Shown here one piece after another: positions 43,818-52,300 of a DNA stretch of 64,000 nucleotides. Each line of letters starts with the position of its first letter. Positions within the stretch are counted from its first letter, which is position 1. Origin of the DNA: DASRFA01 sp035651755. Lineage in GTDB: Bacteria > Desulfobacterota > Binatia > UBA12015. Under the pieces are notes generated by a model. It was not told the origin of the DNA. It ran no database searches and saw only the letters and a list, made by a program, of their open reading frames with translations. A program made the position numbers and the translations under genes. The DNA lies in NCBI GenBank assembly GCA_035651755.1, contig DASRFA010000043.1, positions 186,001-250,000 of the forward strand. Direction: 5' to 3'.

Positions 43818-46800
43818 TCAGTAGCGCTTCTGCCAGATGACGTCGATCGCGCTCTCACCCTGCGAGGACGCCGCGCCCTGCAGCGTGATCGTCGGCGTCA
43901 AGTAATACTGGACCGTCACCGACGACCCGACGAGCCCCTGGAGCTGGCGCGGCGTGCCGCCCTGCGGCCCGCCGAAGTCCTGCCCGATCGACACGAAGAT
44001 GTCGTTCCCGATGTAGCGCCCGACCCCGACCGTGCCCGCGGTCGAGCCGGTCGGCATCTGGAACGTGATGCTCGCGAGGCCGAACGTGTCGACGATCGAC
44101 TTCTCGAGCTCCGGCGCGACGTAGCTCGCGAGGAGCCCGACGGCCTGGCGCTGCAGTCCCTCGCCCTGCGCCGACGTGAGCTCCGACGACGGCTTCCCGA
44201 AGAGCAGCACCGAGAGGATGTCGCTCTGGTCGAGCGGCGGCTGGCTCGACAGATCGAGCGTCGGCTGCTGGAGCGTTCCCTGGACCGCCATCACGATCCG
44301 GTATTGCGGCGACCGGTAGACCGCACGGACGTCGATGTACGGCGTGATGGGCGTCTCCCCCGACAGCGACACGTAGGCGTGCTCGAGCTCGAGCCGGCGG
44401 TTCTGGAAGATGAACCAGCCGCGCGTCGACACGACCTGGCCCGTCAAGCGCAGATCGTCGCGCGGCGCCTTCGTCGCGTAGACGGCTCCCGTCAAGCGGA
44501 TGTCGGCGTCGGTGCGCCGGATCGCGACCTGGTCCCCGAGCGTCACGTCGACGGCGATCCGCGTGCGGTCCCAGAGCGACGGCTCCGCGGTCGGCGCGCC
44601 CGCACCCGCCTGTCCGATCGCCTGGCCGACCGTACCCGACACGGAGGGCTCGAAGCGCCGCGGGTCCTCGGGCGACCGGATGACGACGATCGTCGGGTCC
44701 TGCTGCCGCGCGCCCGCTCTTCCCGGCACGAGCGAGGGACGGATGGTCGCGGGATCGATCACGAGCTTCCCCGTCACGGCGGGCTCGTCGAACGTCCCCG
44801 CGACCTGGATCGCGCCGCTCGCCTGCGCCGTCGCCTCGGAACGGTCGATGACGGTGAGGCGCGCGAGGTCGATGCGGAGGTCGATGCGCGCGGGACGTCC
44901 GCCCGCGAGGTCGATCCGGCCTCCGCCGTGGAGCGCGCCGCCGGACGCGGACAGCTCGCGCAGCTCGATCGCGTCGCGGTCGAAGCCGATCGCGATCCGG
45001 CCTCCGCGCAGGGTCGCGCCCGTCGCCGTCAGGCCGACGTCGAGCCCGTCGACCGTGATGGCGCCCGCGAGGCGCGGCGCCGAGAGCGTGCCGGAAACGT
45101 CGACGTCGACCTGTGCCCGCCCGCGCAGCTCGGTGAAGGTCGCCGGCGGCGCGACCGCGCGCACGCCCGCGACGTCGAGGTTCGCGCCCGTGACGCGCGC
45201 GTGGAGCGGCTTCTCGCTCGCGACCGCGGGCAGCGGCCAGCCGGCCGCGAGCGGGAGCGACGCCGCGAGCACGAGGCTCCCCGTTCCGGGAGCGGTGAGG
45301 CGCGCGTCCACGACGAGGTCGCGGTCGGTCCGAAGCTCGACGGCGAGCGTCCCGTACTCGCGGCTCGCGAGGCCGAGACCGGCGACCTCGAGCGACCCGT
45401 GGATGTCGGGCCGCGCCGCGGTGCCGGCGAGCGCGACCCGGCCGCCGAGGCGGCCGGCGCAGTCGCCGGCGCCGGCGAGCGCGCACACCGGCTGCAGCTC
45501 GAGCTGCTCCACGGCGAGCGTGAGCGCGCTCGCCCGCCTTCCCGCCCGGTCGAGCTCGCCTTCGAGCGCGAGCCGACCGTTCCCGGCGCCGAGCTCGAAG
45601 CCGTGCACCTCGAAGCGGTCGTTCGCGAGCGCGACCGTCGCCTGCCGGGAGAGCCGCCACACCGGGCTCTTCCGGAGCGCGAGCTGCAGCTCCTCGATCA
45701 CCGCACGAGTCGCGGCGTCGGTCCGCTCCACCTCGGCGCGCACGCGCTGCTCGCGGCCGTCGGACGCCTTCGCGACGAGCGAGAGCTGCGCGGCGTCGAC
45801 CGCGCGAGCGGCCGGCGCGCCGCGCGCCGTCCGCCGGCTCCAGTCGGCCGCGACGTCGATCTGCTGCGGCTGCTCGCCGAGCGCGCGCTGCGCGCCGGCG
45901 ACGAGCGTCAGCCGCCCGGTCAGGTGCGCGCGCGCCGACGGCGCGGCACCGCCGAGACCCGCCGCGTCGGCCGAGAGCCGGAGCGGACCGGTGCCCGCGG
46001 GCGTCCGGAGCGGCTGCGACGCGGTCGCGTCGAGGTGCGCGCCCGCGCTCGCGATCGTGCCCCACGCGTTCGCCCCGAGCGCGAGCACGCCGCCGAAGCC
46101 GGGCACGATCCCGACGTCGAGGGTGCCGGCGAGCGAGCCGCCGAGCGGCCGGTCGCCGCGCTGTCCGAGCCACGCGGCGCCGGTCACGTCGGTCGGTCCG
46201 GCGCGGAGGCGGAGCTCGGAGACGTCGATCAGATCGGGATCGACGCGCACGCGCGCGCGGCCGTCCTCGACCGGAAAGCCGCGCAGCCGGCTGCCGGTCA
46301 GGTCGACGCGCGCCTCCATCACCCGGCTCTCGTCGAGCGTGTGCTCGGCGCTCGCCGACGCCTTGAGCCGGATCGCCGTGTTCGCGAGCTGCTCGCGCAG
46401 GTCGGGGAGGACCGCCGCGGGATCGTCGACGGACACCTCGCCTTCGAGCGTCGCGGCGTGCGGCTCCGAGAGCGCGATCGAGCCGCGCAGGTCGGCGCGC
46501 CAGGCGCCGCCCGGTGCGGCGCCCTGGAGGGACGCGAGGATCGCGTCGCCCTCGCGATGCGCCTGCGCCGTCAGCCAGTCCGCTCCGAAGCCGGCGACGC
46601 TCGACTGCCAGAGCCGGACGTCGGCCGCGAGATCGCGCGGCAGCGGCTCGTCGCCGAGGACGGCGTCGATGCTGCCGTCGCCGGCGATCGTGCCCGCCGG
46701 AGCGCTCGCCGCGACCAGCGCGGGATCGATGCCGGCGACCGCGAAGTGGCCGGTCACCCGGCGCGCGCCGTCGGGCGCGGCGGCCGCGAGCGAGGCGGAG

Positions 46801-47615
46801 GCGTCGACCCGCGCGTCGCCCGACGCGAGCTCGACGTCGGCGGTCGGCGCGGCGACCGATCCGGTCACCTGCACCGTTCCCGTGACGTCGCGATCGGCGG
46901 GCCACGTCGCGACCACGCTCGCGAGGTCGCGCCCCGCGACCGGCTCCGCGTGGAGCGTGAGCTCGAGATTCTTGCTCCCCTCGAGCCCGACCCATCCGGT
47001 CGCGCGCAGCCACGATGCGTCGCCCCAGCGGAGCCCGAAGCGATCGATCGCGACCAGCGGAGCGCCCTCGCCGACGTAGCGCACGGCTCCGTCGAGGCCG
47101 ACGTCGTTCGCCGCGAACGGCTCCGCGCCGAGCCCCAGAAGAACGACCGATCCGCGCGCCAGCGCGATCTCGATCGTCCCGAGCCAGCTCGGCGGCGGCG
47201 TGCTCTCGCCCTCGCCCCGGAGCATCTTCGCGACGTTCCACTCGCCGGCCGCGTCGCGCCGCGCCTGGATGCGGAAGTCCTGGAACTCGAGACGCACGGT
47301 CGCGATCAGGGGCAGCGCCGGCCGAGCCGAGAGCGCGATGCGGGCGCTCGACGCGATCGCGACCGGCTCGCCGTCGAACTCGACCCGCACGTCGCGCAGG
47401 AAGACGCCGTCGAGGCCGATGCGCGCGATGTCCCCGATCGCGACGTCGGCGCCCAGCCCGGAGCTCACGAGCGCGGCCGCGCGCGGCCGCAGCCAGCCGC
47501 GGACCGCGGGCCGGTCGATCGTCAAGACCAGGACGGCGGCCGCGAGGACGACGAGCAGCACGAGACCGCCCAGGATCCAGGCGAGCCATCGCAGCGCGGT
47601 CCGCAGCCCCCGCAT
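43818..47615 (-). CDS. tamB: TamB-like translocation and assembly module / bridge lipid-transfer protein
   Basis: A 1265-residue inner-membrane-anchored periplasmic protein. One N-terminal helix (about residues 12-35) is followed by a long run of beta-strand repeats (AsmA/TamB type). The C-terminal DUF490 domain ends in AIDVIWQKRY. TamB partners with the Omp85 protein TamA, encoded immediately upstream with one base between. In current models it forms a groove carrying phospholipids to the outer membrane, or assists in autotransporter assembly. Conserved landmarks near the C-terminus include PQYRIVMAVQGTLQQP and SQPPLDQSDILSVLLFG. The length is in the family range. Confidence 0.93.
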   Translation of the reverse strand: MRGLRTALRWLAWILGGLVLLVVLAAAVLVLTIDRPAVRGWLRPRAAALVSSGLGADVAIGDIARIGLDGVFLRDVRVEFDGEPVAIASSARIALSARPALPLIATVRLEFQDFRIQARRDAAGEWNVAKMLRGEGESTPPPSWLGTIEIALARGSVVLLGLGAEPFAANDVGLDGAVRYVGEGAPLVAIDRFGLRWGDASWLRATGWVGLEGSKNLELTLHAEPVAGRDLASVVATWPADRDVTGTVQVTGSVAAPTADVELASGDARVDASASLAAAAPDGARRVTGHFAVAGIDPALVAASAPAGTIAGDGSIDAVLGDEPLPRDLAADVRLWQSSVAGFGADWLTAQAHREGDAILASLQGAAPGGAWRADLRGSIALSEPHAATLEGEVSVDDPAAVLPDLREQLANTAIRLKASASAEHTLDESRVMEARVDLTGSRLRGFPVEDGRARVRVDPDLIDVSELRLRAGPTDVTGAAWLGQRGDRPLGGSLAGTLDVGIVPGFGGVLALGANAWGTIASAGAHLDATASQPLRTPAGTGPLRLSADAAGLGGAAPSARAHLTGRLTLVAGAQRALGEQPQQIDVAADWSRRTARGAPAARAVDAAQLSLVAKASDGREQRVRAEVERTDAATRAVIEELQLALRKSPVWRLSRQATVALANDRFEVHGFELGAGNGRLALEGELDRAGRRASALTLAVEQLELQPVCALAGAGDCAGRLGGRVALAGTAARPDIHGSLEVAGLGLASREYGTLAVELRTDRDLVVDARLTAPGTGSLVLAASLPLAAGWPLPAVASEKPLHARVTGANLDVAGVRAVAPPATFTELRGRAQVDVDVSGTLSAPRLAGAITVDGLDVGLTATGATLRGGRIAIGFDRDAIELRELSASGGALHGGGRIDLAGGRPARIDLRIDLARLTVIDRSEATAQASGAIQVAGTFDEPAVTGKLVIDPATIRPSLVPGRAGARQQDPTIVVIRSPEDPRRFEPSVSGTVGQAIGQAGAGAPTAEPSLWDRTRIAVDVTLGDQVAIRRTDADIRLTGAVYATKAPRDDLRLTGQVVSTRGWFIFQNRRLELEHAYVSLSGETPITPYIDVRAVYRSPQYRIVMAVQGTLQQPTLDLSSQPPLDQSDILSVLLFGKPSSELTSAQGEGLQRQAVGLLASYVAPELEKSIVDTFGLASITFQMPTGSTAGTVGVGRYIGNDIFVSIGQDFGGPQGGTPRQLQGLVGSSVTVQYYLTPTITLQGAASSQGESAIDVIWQKRY

Positions 47616-47616
47616 C

Positions 47617-49614
47617 TCAGAACTCCGGTCCGATCGAGAAGCTGACCTGGACGAGCGAGTCGCCGGGCGCGCGGTCGAGCCCGAAGCCGATGTCGAGCTC
47701 GACCGGCCCGATCGGCGACGCCGCGCGCACGCCGAAGCCGACGCCGGTCTGGAAGTTCTTCGGGGCGATCGTCCACGACGACAGCTCGACGTCGCCGACG
47801 TCGACGAAGGCGACGCCCAGGATCGGCCCGAAGAGAGGATGGCGCGCCTCCACCGAGCCGATGGCGAGGCTTCGGCCGCCGAGCGGGTCGTCGTTCGGCT
47901 GCGTGATCGGGCCGACGCGGCGGCGGCCGTAGCCGCGCACCGGATAGATGCCGCTGCCGCCCGCGTAGAAGCGCTCCCAGAGAGGGATCTGCGGCGTGCC
48001 GCCGTAGACCGAGATCGAGCCGAGCGTGAGCCGGAGCGCGCCCACGAGGTCGCCGACGATCGGGTGGTACGCGCGCAGGTTCGCGATCGTCCGGAACCAG
48101 CTGAAATCGGCGTCGAGGACCGGACCGCCGGCGAGCTCGGCTGCGAAGTTGAGCATCACGCCGTCGCGCGGGTCGAGGAGGTCGTCGACGTCCGTCCAGC
48201 GCACGCTTGCGCCGACCGACGCGGTGAAGCCGGAGCTCTCGAACACCTTGAGCGCCTCGATCGTCGGGTCCTTCACGTCCGAGAGCGTGTCGTACTCGCC
48301 CCGGAAGAACACGGCGCCCGCGAGGTCGGGGGTCACGCGCCAGTCGACCTGCGGGACGAGGCGGGTGAAGCCGTTCAGGTACGTCGACTCGTCGTCCTGC
48401 CCGAGGTTGAAGACGAGCGAGGTCCGCTGGTTCAGCCCGGGGAAGTGCGGCTGCACGTAGGACGCGGTCACGAGGCGGTTGATCTGCGAGATCCGGACGG
48501 ACGCGCCGACCTGCTCGCCGCCCCCGAAGAAGTTGTAGTTCCACCACGACGCGAGGCCGCGAACGCCCTCTTCCGTGCTGTAGCCCGCGCCGAACCGGAC
48601 CTCGTTCTCCGGGCCGCGCGTGACCTTCAGGTGCATCGGCACCTCGCCCTCCGCGTCGATCGGGCCGTGGTCCAGGCGGACGATCGAGAAGATGCGAAGG
48701 CCGCGCAGGCGCCGCTCGGTCTCGCGCGCCTTCCGCGAGTCGAAGGGCTCGCCTTTCTCGTACGCGAGCTCGCGCGTCGCGATCGCGTCGCGGAGCTCGC
48801 CCAGGCCTTCGATGCTCGTGTCGCCGAAGGCCGCGGTCGCGCCCGGGGCCGCGCGGTACACGACGTCGACGCAGTGGGTCGGCACGTCGACGCGCGCCGA
48901 TCGGTCGACCTTGGGAAACGGGTGGCCGCGCTCGGAGAAGAACGCCGCGATATCGGTGGACGTCTGCTCGTAGGTCGGCTGGTCGAAGGGATCGCCCAGC
49001 TTGAGCGCGAGGCGGCGGCGCAGCTCGGCCTCCTCCGAGGCGGCGATCCAGTCGTCGCCGAAATCGAAGTAGAGGCTGCAGACGAGCGCGGGCTCGCCGA
49101 GGTCGACGTGGATCGTGACGTCGACGAGACCGGGCTTGCCCGTCGTTCCCTCGGGGGCCTCTTCCGACGGTCCGGACGGGGACGGCGCGGGCGACTCGCC
49201 GGGCGGCAGCGTCTCCGGCGGCGCCGCCGGCGTCGGCAGCGGGATCGGCGGCGGGGGCCCCGCCTCCTCCAGCACCGTGACCTGCGCGTCGACCTTCGCC
49301 TCGTAGTAGCCGTCCGACTGGAGCGCGCGCTCGATGTTCGAGACGTCCTGCGCGAGGTAGGCCGGCACGAAGGGCTCGCGGTCGCGCCAGAAGGCCCACC
49401 ACGGCCGCGTCTTCGTCCCGAGGTTCGAGCGGAGGAGCCATCCGCGGGTGAAGCCGGCGCCCTCGAGATGGACGCTTCTCACCCGCCACGGGCGATCCGC
49501 GTCGATCGCGCTCGGCTCGACCACGCGCCCCTCCTCGGCGACTGCCAGCCCGGAAGACAGCGTCGCGCTCAGCAGCATGCCGAGGGCGGCGAAAGTCAGT
49601 CTTCCGGCTCGCAC
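47617..49614 (-). CDS. tamA: TamA-like Omp85 outer-membrane protein
   Basis: A 665-residue outer-membrane protein with a signal peptide ending near LAVAEE. POTRA domains occupy about residues 40-320, then a 16-strand barrel follows, ending in FSIGPEF with the terminal Phe. The family RGYGRRR motif lies in the late barrel, after GIYPV. A Pro/Ser/Glu-rich insert (about residues 120-170, starting near PPPPIPLPTPAAPP) breaks the POTRA region and is unusual. GTG 49614 has GAGAGGG upstream. It precedes tamB by one base, so the pair is co-translated. Confidence 0.92.
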   Translation of the reverse strand: MRAGRLTFAALGMLLSATLSSGLAVAEEGRVVEPSAIDADRPWRVRSVHLEGAGFTRGWLLRSNLGTKTRPWWAFWRDREPFVPAYLAQDVSNIERALQSDGYYEAKVDAQVTVLEEAGPPPPIPLPTPAAPPETLPPGESPAPSPSGPSEEAPEGTTGKPGLVDVTIHVDLGEPALVCSLYFDFGDDWIAASEEAELRRRLALKLGDPFDQPTYEQTSTDIAAFFSERGHPFPKVDRSARVDVPTHCVDVVYRAAPGATAAFGDTSIEGLGELRDAIATRELAYEKGEPFDSRKARETERRLRGLRIFSIVRLDHGPIDAEGEVPMHLKVTRGPENEVRFGAGYSTEEGVRGLASWWNYNFFGGGEQVGASVRISQINRLVTASYVQPHFPGLNQRTSLVFNLGQDDESTYLNGFTRLVPQVDWRVTPDLAGAVFFRGEYDTLSDVKDPTIEALKVFESSGFTASVGASVRWTDVDDLLDPRDGVMLNFAAELAGGPVLDADFSWFRTIANLRAYHPIVGDLVGALRLTLGSISVYGGTPQIPLWERFYAGGSGIYPVRGYGRRRVGPITQPNDDPLGGRSLAIGSVEARHPLFGPILGVAFVDVGDVELSSWTIAPKNFQTGVGFGVRAASPIGPVELDIGFGLDRAPGDSLVQVSFSIGPEF

Positions 49615-49723
49615 CCGGCCCTCTCTTGATCGGTCTACCGAAGATCGCGCTGGGAGGGAAAAATCCGGGTGGGCGCGAGCCCGGAGGCGGGCGGCGCGGC
49701 GTCCGGGAGCCGCGGACGCGTGG

Positions 49724-50974
49724 TCAAGAAAACAGTCGCAGCAGGTCTTCGTGCGCCGCCGCGGCGTCCTTCCGGCCGAGCTCCAGCAGGACTTCGGTGA
49801 ACGCGCCGTCGAAGAGGAGATAGGAGAGGAGGTCCTTGTCGGCGCCGGTCCCGCGCGCGGCGAGCCGCATGGTGAGCCCGACCAGGCGATCGCGCATTCC
49901 CTTGCTCGGTCCCAGCTTCGCCAGGCTCTCGCCCGCGATCTCGCCGATGTCGGCCGACGGGCTGATGAAGCAGCTCTCGACGATGCGAAGGGGAGATCCG
50001 CGGAGCGGCCCGACGCGCCGGTTCAGGCGATCGAGGTAGTCGGGCCCGAACTCCTGCTCGCCGGCCCGCAGCACCTGGTTCTGGAAGCGGAGCTGCATCA
50101 CGTCCCATTCGACGCGATCGAGGAGGAGCGCGTTCAGCACCTTGCCGAACAGGTACATCGGGTGGACGTACGAGCCCTGCCGCCCGAAGGCGCGCGCGTC
50201 CTCGTCGGCGGCCGACGCCCGATGGCGGAGGCCGACCACGAGGACCCGGTTCGCGCCGAGGCGGAGCGCCGGAAGGAGGGGCGTGTTCAGGCGGAGGCCG
50301 CCGTCGCAGTAGTACGCTCCGCGGATCCGCTGCGCGGGGAAGAGGATCGGGATCGCGGCCGACGCGAGCGCGTGGCTCGCCCCGATCTTCGCGTGCCGCG
50401 CGATGACGAACGGATCGGGCTCCCAGCCGTCGATCCGTCCGAGGCGGTTGTCGACGAAGACGACCGAGCGCCCGGTCGCGATCTCGGTCGCCGTGACCGC
50501 GAGCGCGTCGAGCGCGCCCTCCTCGATCTGGCGGTGGATGCGCGCCCAGTCGACGTGCGCCGCGACCAGCTCCTCGAGCGGCTCCGTATCGAGCAGGCCA
50601 GGCATCCGGCGAGCGGCGTTCGGAAGGGCCGCCCCGACGACCTCGACCGCGCCCGCCGGGACGACGGACTGCCCCCCGAACAGCCAGAGGGGCACGCGGA
50701 GCGCGTCGCCGATCCCGAGGCGGTAGACCTCGGACAGCGAGAGCGCGCGCCACAGCTCGACGAGGCGCGCGCCGCTCCCCTCGCGACCGGCGGTCGACGC
50801 GACGAAGCAGGCGTGGATACCGCCGATGCTCGTCCCGGTGACGATCGAGAAGCGAATCGGGCGGCCGAGGTGCCGCGGCAGCTCGTCGAGGACGTACGAG
50901 AGGACGCCCGCCTCGTACGCGCCGCGCGCGCCGCCGCCCGAGAGGACGATCGCGAGCTTGCCGCTGTCCGCCAC
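49724..50974 (-). CDS. Patatin-like phospholipase
   Basis: A 416-residue serine lipase-like enzyme. The oxyanion motif GGGARGAY lies near residue 13, the nucleophile Ser is in GTSIGG (about residue 48), and the catalytic Asp is in DGGLRLNTP (about residue 230). There is no signal peptide, so it acts at the cytoplasmic membrane face or is exported by another route. Patatins release fatty acids from phospholipids. Its position upstream of tamA-tamB on the same strand fits outer-membrane lipid turnover (inference). The C-terminal 100 residues (RDRLVGLTMRLAAR) are less conserved. Confidence 0.9.
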   Translation of the reverse strand: MADSGKLAIVLSGGGARGAYEAGVLSYVLDELPRHLGRPIRFSIVTGTSIGGIHACFVASTAGREGSGARLVELWRALSLSEVYRLGIGDALRVPLWLFGGQSVVPAGAVEVVGAALPNAARRMPGLLDTEPLEELVAAHVDWARIHRQIEEGALDALAVTATEIATGRSVVFVDNRLGRIDGWEPDPFVIARHAKIGASHALASAAIPILFPAQRIRGAYYCDGGLRLNTPLLPALRLGANRVLVVGLRHRASAADEDARAFGRQGSYVHPMYLFGKVLNALLLDRVEWDVMQLRFQNQVLRAGEQEFGPDYLDRLNRRVGPLRGSPLRIVESCFISPSADIGEIAGESLAKLGPSKGMRDRLVGLTMRLAARGTGADKDLLSYLLFDGAFTEVLLELGRKDAAAAHEDLLRLFS

Positions 50975-51052
50975 GGCGCGACTGTGTGCTCTCGCCGCGG
51001 CCGCCCTGTCAACGACGGGCGCGGCGGCGGCGGGAGATCGGAAGGCCCCGGA

Positions 51053-52036
51053 CTACTTGTCGGAGAAGGAGCGGCTCGCGGACGAGGCGAAGCCCTGGTT
51101 GTCGATCACGACGACGCGCGCGCGGTAGTCGCCGGGGGCGTACGTGAAGCGCGCGATCGGGCTCGCGCCGTCCTGCACGCGGCCGTCGCCGGACTCGAAG
51201 ACGTAGCGCACGATCCGGCCGTTCCGGTCAACCGAGTCGCTCGCGTCGAGCTCGATCACGTCGGCCTGGCCGGTGTTCCGCGTGATCGCGTTCACGACGA
51301 GGCTCGCGGTCAGGGAGCCGTCGTTCGCGCGCCCCGGAACCGGCGTTGCGGTCGGCGGCAGCGGGGTTCCGCCGGGCGGCGGCGTCGGGCGCGGCGGGCC
51401 GTTCGGGGTCTTCGCCTTCAGCTGGAAGCCCTCGAGGTTCGAGCAGTCCCACTCCTGCAGGTGCACGACGTCGAGCGGCGGATTGACGCCGTCGTCGAAC
51501 ACGAAGTGGTGGCGGAAGAGCGAGCGCTGACCCGGCGGGTCGCCGGTGCAGTTGGCGGGCACGGTGCGGGCGAGGCCGCGATCGAGCTTCAGGCGGAACT
51601 CGAAGTGATTGCCGGTGCGGCGCAGCTGCAGGCGGATCTGCGGGCGGTAGCGCTTCGTCTCGAAGACCGCGCGATCGGTCGTCGCCTCGCGGCGCGCCGG
51701 GATGACCAGCGGCACGACCGGCGCGTCGTCGATCCTCTTGATGAGCTCGCCGGCGCCGCCCTCGCCGACCTCCTCGAGGAGGCTCTCGAGCGTGACGGTC
51801 GAGCTGCCGAGGTCGATCGCGCCGTCGTAGTCGAACTCGCCGCGGATGCGGTACTCGACGCCTCCCGTACCGCCCGGCTCGCGCTGGATGCCGATGTCGG
51901 TCGCGGAGCCGTCGAAGCGCTGCACCCCGTCGACGGCGAACGCAGCGGTCGCGGACAGGAGCGCGAGCGCGGCGGAGACGCCGATCGCGCTCGCGAGCGA
52001 TCGCGCGTGCGCACGGAAGCCGAGACCTACGTCCAT
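51053..52036 (-). CDS. Secreted protein with a C-terminal PKD-like domain
   Basis: A 327-residue secreted protein with a signal peptide (ALALLSATAAFA). The N-terminal region (about 35-210) is a beta-rich domain with EYRIRGEFDYDGAIDLGS and CNLEGFQ-like Cys pairs. A Pro-rich linker (PPRPTPPPGGTPLPPTATP) follows. The C-terminal domain has IELDASDSVDRNGRIVRYVF and FTYAPGDYRARVVVIDN, a PKD fold. ATG 52036 has GGGAGG upstream. The first domain is unrecognised and the function is unknown. Confidence 0.78.
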   Translation of the reverse strand: MDVGLGFRAHARSLASAIGVSAALALLSATAAFAVDGVQRFDGSATDIGIQREPGGTGGVEYRIRGEFDYDGAIDLGSSTVTLESLLEEVGEGGAGELIKRIDDAPVVPLVIPARREATTDRAVFETKRYRPQIRLQLRRTGNHFEFRLKLDRGLARTVPANCTGDPPGQRSLFRHHFVFDDGVNPPLDVVHLQEWDCSNLEGFQLKAKTPNGPPRPTPPPGGTPLPPTATPVPGRANDGSLTASLVVNAITRNTGQADVIELDASDSVDRNGRIVRYVFESGDGRVQDGASPIARFTYAPGDYRARVVVIDNQGFASSASRSFSDK

Positions 52037-52300
52037 GTGTGAGCCTCCCCTGAACCCCCGAGAACGCCCCGACTGTGGCGGGTCGCGCAACTGCGTTCAA
52101 GACCTGATTTCCGATGTGACCGGCGTTGCCTCGAACGGGGGGGGTACGGTCGCGCCCTCGCTTCGACCAGCGCTTCGGCGCGCGCGCGCGGCCCGCGCGC
52201 CGTCGGGCGTGTCGTAGCGGCGGAAAACCGGTAGAGTCTTCGTAGCGCCACGTCGCCGTGGACGTCCGAACGGCCTGCGGCGGCCAGGGGGAAGGGAACG

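Noticed and set aside
44304..47645. 1113-codon plus-strand frame opposite TamB
   Set aside because: Antisense shadow of tamB with charged low-complexity sequence only.
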